From positions 1 through 7,132 of the forward strand of contig CAJLHF010000071.1 in the NCBI GenBank assembly GCA_905206365.1: a DNA stretch of 7,132 nt, in the 5' to 3' direction. Source of the stretch: an uncultured Sutterella sp. Lineage in GTDB: Bacteria > Pseudomonadota > Gammaproteobacteria > Burkholderiales > Burkholderiaceae_F. Below are positions 1-7,132 of this stretch, piece by piece. Each line of letters begins with the position of its first letter. The first letter of the stretch is position 1. The position numbers and the translations under genes were made by a program. Below the pieces are notes generated by a model. It was not told the DNA's origin, ran no database searches, and saw only the letters and a program-made list of their open reading frames with translations.

Positions 1-1
1 C

Positions 2-3595
<3,594 letters not shown>

Positions 3596-3603
3596 TGCGA
3601 GCA

Positions 3604-3632
3604 GGGGAGTCCGCCCGACGGGCGGACTCCCC
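3604..3632 (+). other. Perfect 13-bp hairpin just after rpoC, no U-tract
   Basis: The arms 3604-3616 (GGGGAGTCCGCCC) and 3620-3632 (GGGCGGACTCCCC) are perfectly complementary around a 3-nt loop, starting 8 nt after the rpoC stop. The following bases (GATAGGAGCG) contain no T-run, so this is not a standard intrinsic terminator by itself. It may protect the rpoC mRNA 3' end from exonucleases or back up the terminator just downstream. The structure is read directly; the role is inferred. Confidence 0.75.
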
Positions 3633-3650
3633 GATAGGAGCGCTTTCCCG

Positions 3651-3687
3651 ACCGCCCCTTCTCACGAAGGGGCGGTTTGTTTTTATT
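3651..3687 (+). terminator. Rho-independent terminator of the rpoBC unit
   Basis: A 10-bp perfect GC-rich stem is formed by 3651-3660 (ACCGCCCCTT) and 3667-3676 (AAGGGGCGGT) with the 6-nt loop CTCACG. It is followed directly by a T-rich tract (TTGTTTTTATT, 3677-3687). This is a textbook intrinsic terminator on the + strand. The opposite strand has no T-run after the stem, so it should act in one direction only. It separates rpoC from the str operon. Confidence 0.92.
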
Positions 3688-3700
3688 GAAAAATATCGCG

Positions 3701-3725
3701 GCGCCGCGCTTGACAGCGCTGGCGC
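3701..3725. repeat. Inverted repeat centred on the candidate -35 element
   Basis: The left arm 3701-3710 (GCGCCGCGCT) pairs with 3715-3725 (AGCGCTGGCGC), leaving one unpaired T at 3720 and the 4-nt centre TGAC. The dyad encloses the TTGACA at 3710-3715. It could be an operator for a dimeric regulator, or simply GC-rich DNA near a promoter. The symmetry is directly visible; a regulatory function is speculative. Confidence 0.5.
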
Positions 3726-3738
3726 TATGACCGAAAAT
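3710..3738 (+). promoter_or_regulatory. Candidate sigma-70 promoter for the str operon
   Basis: A perfect -35 hexamer TTGACA (3710-3715) is followed after exactly 17 bp by GAAAAT (3733-3738), a four-of-six match to TATAAT. Transcription would begin near 3745, giving an rpsL leader of about 125 nt. The location fits, since it is immediately after the rpoC terminator and before the first gene of the next operon. The weak -10 is the main doubt. Confidence 0.5.
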
Positions 3739-3868
3739 CACGTGCTTTCCAGAGTGGGATGAGACTCGCCGAGATCTTCGGATCGCAAAAAGTCCTCCGT
3801 TCCGGAAAGTTGAGTAAAAACCTGAGCCCTCCGCCCGAGGCGGTCGGCCAATTTTTAGACGGACGTTT
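3739..3868 (+). other. Probable 5' leader of rpsL, with a small hairpin and weak ribosome binding site
   Basis: This stretch has no convincing coding sequence. Near its end a 5-bp hairpin (CCGCC 3831-3835, GGCGG 3839-3843, 3-nt loop) is followed 8 nt later by TTTTT (3852-3856), too far away for a convincing terminator. Before the rpsL ATG the only purine-rich signal is GGACG (3861-3865), a poor Shine-Dalgarno sequence close to the start, unlike the strong sites of rpsG, fusA and tuf. Nothing else was recognised. Confidence 0.4.
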
Positions 3869-4246
3869 ATGCCTACTATCAACCAGCTTGTTCGCAAGCC
3901 CCGCGAGCTCACTCGCGATAAGAGCAAGAGCCCCGCGCTGAAGAACTGCCCGCAGAAGCGTGGCGTTTGCACGCGTGTGTACACCACGACCCCGAAGAAG
4001 CCGAACTCGGCTCTCCGTAAGGTCGCCAAGGTGCGTCTGACCAACGGCTTCGAGGTCATTTCCTACATCGGCGGTGAAGGCCACAATCTGCAGGAACACT
4101 CGGTCGTCCTCATCCGCGGCGGTCGTGTGAAGGACCTTCCTGGTGTGCGTTACCACATCGTCCGCGGCTCCCTCGACACGCAGGGCGTCAAGGATCGTAA
4201 GCAGGCCCGTTCGAAGTACGGTGCCAAGCGCCCGAAGGCCGCTTAA
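3869..4246 (+). CDS. rpsL: 30S ribosomal protein S12
   Basis: S12 sits at the decoding centre of the small ribosomal subunit, where it supports accurate codon-anticodon recognition. The 125-residue product matches the family along its whole length (E. coli 124). The start MPTINQLVRKP and the conserved core TTTPKKPNSALRK are both present. Lys43 and Lys88 (positions with the initiator Met counted) are intact, as is the RVKDLPGVRYH loop including Pro91; these are the classical sites where streptomycin-resistance changes occur, so this allele looks wild-type. Asp89, the residue that RimO methylthiolates in E. coli, is also present. The start is fixed by homology, since the Shine-Dalgarno sequence is weak (GGACG, 3861-3865). 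It is the first gene of the str operon, 273 nt after rpoC, separated from it by a terminator, and is probably driven by the promoter near 3710. Residues such as TQGVKDRKQARSKYGAKR resemble betaproteobacterial S12. Confidence 0.99.
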   Translation: MPTINQLVRKPRELTRDKSKSPALKNCPQKRGVCTRVYTTTPKKPNSALRKVAKVRLTNGFEVISYIGGEGHNLQEHSVVLIRGGRVKDLPGVRYHIVRGSLDTQGVKDRKQARSKYGAKRPKAA

Positions 4247-4276
4247 TTCCGTTCGCGGTGACACACCGTGGAGAAA

Positions 4277-4304
4277 CGGTTGGGCTCAACGGTTGAGCCG
4301 ACCG
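4277..4304 (+). promoter_or_regulatory. Stem-loop in the rpsL-rpsG gap, candidate S7-responsive element
   Basis: GGCTCAA (4283-4289) pairs with TTGAGCC (4293-4299) around the loop CGG. The stem is extended past a small internal loop by CGGT (4277-4280) with ACCG (4301-4304). An alternative pairing, ACCGT (4265-4269) with ACGGT (4276-4280), competes for the lower stem. There is no T-run, so this is not a terminator. In E. coli, S7 represses its operon by binding the rpsL-rpsG intercistronic RNA; a similar role here is inferred from position only. Confidence 0.45.
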
Positions 4305-4312
4305 AGTAAGTC

Positions 4313-4329
4313 GCGGTCCATGGGACCGC
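4313..4329 (+). promoter_or_regulatory. Second hairpin in the rpsL-rpsG gap
   Basis: GCGGTCC (4313-4319) and GGACCGC (4323-4329) form a perfect 7-bp stem with the loop ATG, 8 nt after the first stem-loop. No T-run follows. Together with the first stem-loop and an imperfect third one (4343-4376), it makes the gap strongly structured. It may belong to the same translational control element. Confidence 0.45.
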
Positions 4330-4405
4330 TCATGAAACATTTGCACGACTTCCCGCGCTTTGAAAAGGGAAAGTGCATAGACTGAAGACACGAAAGAGGT
4401 AAAAA

Positions 4406-4876
4406 ATGCCCCGTCGTCGCGAAGTTCCGAAACGCGAAGTGCTGCCTGATCCTAAGTTCGGCAGCGTTGAAATCACCAAGTTCATCAACGTGATCATGCT
4501 TGACGGCAAGAAGGCTGTGGCCGAACGTATCGTTTACGGTGCCCTCACGCAGATCGAAGAAAAGTCCGGCAAGAACGCCCTGGAAGTTTTCACCACCGCT
4601 CTCAACAACGTCCGTCCGTTGGTGGAAGTCAAGTCCCGCCGCGTCGGTGGTGCCAACTACCAGGTCCCGGTTGAAGTCCGCCCCGTCCGCCGTATGGCTC
4701 TCGCCATGCGCTGGCTCCGCGAAGCGGCCAAGAAGCGTTCTGAAAAGTCCATGCCGCAGCGCTTGGCTGGCGAGTTGCTCGACGCGGCCGAAGGCCGCGG
4801 CGGCGCCATGAAGAAGCGTGATGAAGTCCATCGTATGGCTGAAGCCAACAAGGCCTTCTCGCACTTCCGCTTCTAA
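4406..4876 (+). CDS. rpsG: 30S ribosomal protein S7
   Basis: S7 binds the 3' major domain of 16S rRNA, nucleates assembly of the 30S head and lines the E-site/mRNA exit path. The product is 156 residues, the normal length for the family, and shows the expected landmarks. These are the basic N-terminus MPRRREVPKRE, LPDPKFGS, the MLDGKK segment, the VEVKSRRVGGANYQVPVEVRP beta-hairpin region that reaches the E site, and the C-terminal KKRDEVHRMAEANKAFSHFRF. The start is supported by a strong Shine-Dalgarno sequence, AAGAGGT (4394-4400), 5 nt before the ATG. It follows rpsL by 159 nt, more than the roughly 100 nt known from E. coli, and precedes fusA by 59 nt. Co-transcription with both is expected. 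In E. coli, S7 is the translational repressor of this operon. Confidence 0.99.
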   Translation: MPRRREVPKREVLPDPKFGSVEITKFINVIMLDGKKAVAERIVYGALTQIEEKSGKNALEVFTTALNNVRPLVEVKSRRVGGANYQVPVEVRPVRRMALAMRWLREAAKKRSEKSMPQRLAGELLDAAEGRGGAMKKRDEVHRMAEANKAFSHFRF

Positions 4877-4886
4877 TTCGCATCTT

Positions 4887-4915
4887 GCCGCACACGGCCC
4901 CGGGCCGTGTGCGGC
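4887..4915 (+). other. Perfect 13-bp hairpin between rpsG and fusA
   Basis: GCCGCACACGGCC (4887-4899) and GGCCGTGTGCGGC (4903-4915) are perfectly complementary with a 3-nt loop CCG. The sequence symmetry itself extends one more base pair. Only a short GTATTT follows, so full termination is unlikely; partial attenuation, RNA processing or mRNA stabilisation are possible. The stem ends 6 nt before the fusA ribosome binding site (GAGAGGAA, 4922-4929). The structure is directly visible; the role is inferred. Confidence 0.75.
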
Positions 4916-4935
4916 GTATTTGAGAGGAACCTTAA

Positions 4936-7038
4936 ATGGCTCGTCAAACCCCGATCTCGCGTTACCGCAACATCGGTATTTCCGCCCACATCGACGCGGG
5001 CAAGACCACCACGTCCGAACGCATTCTGTTCTACACGGGCGTCAATCACAAGATTGGCGAAGTGCACGACGGTGCCGCCACGATGGACTGGATGGAACAG
5101 GAGCAGGAACGCGGCATCACGATTACCTCGGCTGCCACGACCGCCTTCTGGCGCGGCATGGAAATGCAGTGGGAACCGTATCGCCTCAATATCATCGACA
5201 CCCCGGGCCACGTCGACTTCACGGTCGAAGTGGAACGCTCGATGCGCGTCCTTGACGGCGCCTGCATGGTTTACTGTGCGGTCGGCGGCGTGCAGCCCCA
5301 GTCGGAAACGGTGTGGCGTCAGGCCAACAAGTACCACGTTCCCCGCCTCGCGTTCGTCAACAAGATGGACCGTACCGGCGCCAACTTCTTCAAGGTCTAC
5401 GATCAGATGAAGAAGCGCCTCCAGGCGAACCCCGTGCCCATCGTCGTGCCGATCGGTGCCGAAGACCAGTTCGAAGGCGTGGTCGACCTCATCAAGATGA
5501 AGGCCATCATCTGGGACGACAAGTCTCAGGGCATGAAGTTCGAATACCAGGACATCCCCGCCAACCTTCAGGCCACGGCCGAAGAATGGCGTGAAAAGAT
5601 GATCGAAAGCGCCGCGGAAGCTTCCGAAGAGCTGATGAACAAGTACCTCGAAGAGGGCACGCTCTCCGAAGAAGACATCATCGCCGGTCTTCGTCAGCGC
5701 ACGATCGCCTGCGAAGTGCAGCCGATGCTCTGTGGTACCGCCTTCAAGAACAAGGGCGTTCAGCGCATGCTCGATGCTGTCGTTCAGTTCCTCCCGGCTC
5801 CGACCGACATTCCGCCGGTCCCGGGCTTCGACCTTGACGACAAGGAAATCACCCGCGAAGCGAGCGACGACGCTCCCTTCTCGGCCCTTGCCTTCAAGAT
5901 CATGACGGACCCGTACGTCGGCCAGCTCACGTTCTTGCGCGTCTACTCCGGCGTTCTCAACTCCGGCGACACGGTTCTTAACTCCGTGAAGAACAAGAAG
6001 GAACGTATCGGTCGACTCCTCCAGATGCACGCCAACGAACGTAAGGAAATCAAGTTCGTTGAGGCCGGCGACATCGCCGCCGCCGTGGGTCTGAAGGACG
6101 TGACGACGGGCGACACGCTCTGCGCGACCGACGCCCCGATCATCCTCGAACGCATGGAGTTCCCGGAACCTGTTATTTCGCAGGCCGTGGAACCCAAGAC
6201 GAAGGCCGACCAGGAAAAGATGGCGCTTGCCCTCAACCGCCTGGCTCAGGAAGACCCGTCGTTCCGCGTTCGTACGGACGAAGAATCCGGCCAGACGATT
6301 ATTTCGGGTATGGGCGAACTCCACCTTGAAATTCTCGTCGATCGCATGAAGCGCGAATTCAACGTCGAAGCGACCGTCGGCAAGCCCCAGGTGGCCTACC
6401 GCGAAACGATTCGCTCCGTCGTCGAAAACGCCGAATGCAAGTTCGCCAAGCAGTCGGGCGGCCGCGGCCAGTACGGTCACGTGGTTCTCAAGCTCGAACC
6501 GCTCGAACCCGGCAAGGGCTTCGAATTCGTCGATGCCATCAAGGGCGGCGTGGTTCCCCGTGAATACATCCCGGCCGTTGAAAAGGGCGTGGAAGACACG
6601 CTCAAGGCGGGTGTGCTCGCCGGCTTCCCGGTTGTCGACGTCAAGGTGACGCTCCACTTCGGTTCGTACCACGAAGTCGACTCGAACGAAAACGCGTTCA
6701 AGATGGCCGCCTCGATGGCTTTCAAGGACGGTATGCGCAAGGCCAACCCCGTGCTCCTCGAGCCGATCATGGCGGTTGAAGTCGAAACGCCCGAAGAAAA
6801 GATGGGCGACGTCATGGGCGACCTTTCGTCTCGTCGCGGCGTCATCCAGGGCATGGACGACCTCGTCGGCGGCGGCAAGAGCATCAAGGCCGAGGTTCCC
6901 CTCGCCGAAATGTTCGGCTACGCTACGCAGCTCCGTTCGCTCACGCAGGGCCGCGCGACCTACACGATGGAGTTCAAGCACTACGCCGAAGCTCCGCGCA
7001 ACGTCGCCGAAGCTGTCATCGCCGACAAGGCGAAGTAA
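4936..7038 (+). CDS. fusA: Elongation factor G, ribosomal translocase
   Basis: EF-G is the GTPase that drives tRNA-mRNA translocation on the ribosome and, with ribosome recycling factor, splits post-termination ribosomes. The 700-residue product has the normal length. The GTPase motifs are all present: G1 AHIDAGKT (17-24), G2 RGITI (59-63), G3 DTPGH (88-92) with catalytic His92, G4 NKMD (142-145), and a G5-like GTAFKNKG. Domain II follows (SALAFKIMTDPYVGQLTFLRVYSG), then domain III (MGELHLEILVDRMKREFNVE). Domain IV has the conserved SGGRGQYGHV loop, and the C-terminal domain V ends with MFGYATQLRSLTQGRATYTMEF. GAGAGGAA (4922-4929), 6 nt before the ATG, supports the start. It lies between rpsG and tuf, the classical str order. 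Nothing points to a paralogous EF-G2 or a resistance-type factor. Confidence 0.99.
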   Translation: MARQTPISRYRNIGISAHIDAGKTTTSERILFYTGVNHKIGEVHDGAATMDWMEQEQERGITITSAATTAFWRGMEMQWEPYRLNIIDTPGHVDFTVEVERSMRVLDGACMVYCAVGGVQPQSETVWRQANKYHVPRLAFVNKMDRTGANFFKVYDQMKKRLQANPVPIVVPIGAEDQFEGVVDLIKMKAIIWDDKSQGMKFEYQDIPANLQATAEEWREKMIESAAEASEELMNKYLEEGTLSEEDIIAGLRQRTIACEVQPMLCGTAFKNKGVQRMLDAVVQFLPAPTDIPPVPGFDLDDKEITREASDDAPFSALAFKIMTDPYVGQLTFLRVYSGVLNSGDTVLNSVKNKKERIGRLLQMHANERKEIKFVEAGDIAAAVGLKDVTTGDTLCATDAPIILERMEFPEPVISQAVEPKTKADQEKMALALNRLAQEDPSFRVRTDEESGQTIISGMGELHLEILVDRMKREFNVEATVGKPQVAYRETIRSVVENAECKFAKQSGGRGQYGHVVLKLEPLEPGKGFEFVDAIKGGVVPREYIPAVEKGVEDTLKAGVLAGFPVVDVKVTLHFGSYHEVDSNENAFKMAASMAFKDGMRKANPVLLEPIMAVEVETPEEKMGDVMGDLSSRRGVIQGMDDLVGGGKSIKAEVPLAEMFGYATQLRSLTQGRATYTMEFKHYAEAPRNVAEAVIADKAK

Positions 7039-7083
7039 TCTAAAATACTCAGAGTTTTAACCCCATTACTTGAAGGACCAAAA

Positions 7084-7132
7084 ATGGCCAAGGGTAAGTT
7101 TGAACGAACCAAGCCCCACGTTAACGTGGGCA
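7084..7132 (+). CDS. tuf: Elongation factor Tu, first 16 codons, cut by the window edge
   Basis: EF-Tu brings aminoacyl-tRNA to the ribosomal A site as a GTP complex. Only the N-terminus is visible: MAKGKFERTKPHVNVG, which matches the conserved start of bacterial EF-Tu just before its GTP-binding P-loop. The ribosome binding site GAAGGA (7072-7077) lies 6 nt before the ATG. It follows fusA by 45 nt with no terminator between them, so co-transcription as the last gene of the str operon is likely. Many betaproteobacteria carry a second tuf copy elsewhere; that cannot be judged here. Confidence 0.97.
   Translation, partial: MAKGKFERTKPHVNVG

Noticed and set aside
4341..4383. A possible promoter before rpsG using TTGCAC (4341-4346).
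   Set aside because: At 17-bp spacing the -10 position reads AAAAGG, and the TAGACT further on is much too far away. rpsG is better explained as part of the rpsL transcript.
4332..4385. A 17-codon mini-ORF (MKHLHDFPRFEKGKCID) ending 20 nt before rpsG.
   Set aside because: No convincing ribosome binding site, no run of regulatory codons, and its ATG lies just after a hairpin. Chance is the simplest explanation, although it might be checked by ribosome profiling.
4873..6981. A 702-codon open frame on the minus strand opposite fusA.
   Set aside because: It is codon-aligned with fusA, so its stops would require TTA, CTA or TCA codons in fusA, which this strongly biased gene avoids. The product has no recognisable domain and fusA is certain on the other strand.
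7039..7083. A TAAAAT (7041-7046) in the fusA-tuf gap as a -10 element of a separate tuf promoter.
   Set aside because: No acceptable -35 hexamer is present 16-18 bp upstream. The short weak pairing ACTC/GAGT nearby is also too small to call a hairpin.

Overview
This window is an ordinary, highly conserved stretch of information-processing genes from a betaproteobacterium. It holds the 3' part of rpoC, then rpsL, rpsG and fusA complete, and the first 16 codons of tuf, all on the + strand. Joining rpoBC directly to the str operon (rpsL-rpsG-fusA-tuf) is typical of Burkholderiales and Neisseriales; in E. coli the two clusters are far apart. The S12 and EF-G sequences also read as betaproteobacterial. 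The base composition is GC-rich, and Leu TTA/CTA and Ser TCA codons are almost completely avoided. My best guess is order Burkholderiales, possibly Sutterellaceae, but the family is inferred from general resemblance and was not tested.

Layout: 1-3595 is rpoC, entering at about E. coli residue 261 (start of the clamp helices) and running to the natural stop. It carries an unusually long acidic C-terminal tail. 3596-3868 is non-coding: a 13-bp hairpin without a U-tract, then a classical intrinsic terminator, then a likely promoter and a leader of about 125 nt for the str operon. 3869-4246 is rpsL. 4247-4405 is a 159-nt structured gap, a candidate site for S7 feedback control. 4406-4876 is rpsG. 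4877-4935 is a short gap filled by a 13-bp hairpin. 4936-7038 is fusA. 7039-7083 is a short gap with a ribosome binding site, and 7084-7132 is the start of tuf.

Functionally, RNA polymerase beta' ends one transcription unit. The next unit makes the decoding-centre protein S12, the 30S head assembly protein S7, the translocase EF-G and the tRNA-delivery factor EF-Tu. The non-coding gaps are the least explained parts: each of the first three contains at least one strong inverted repeat. I saw no mobile elements, CRISPR arrays, tRNA or rRNA genes, frameshifts or foreign genes, and no undescribed system. The findings are modest observations on RNA structure and one protein tail.
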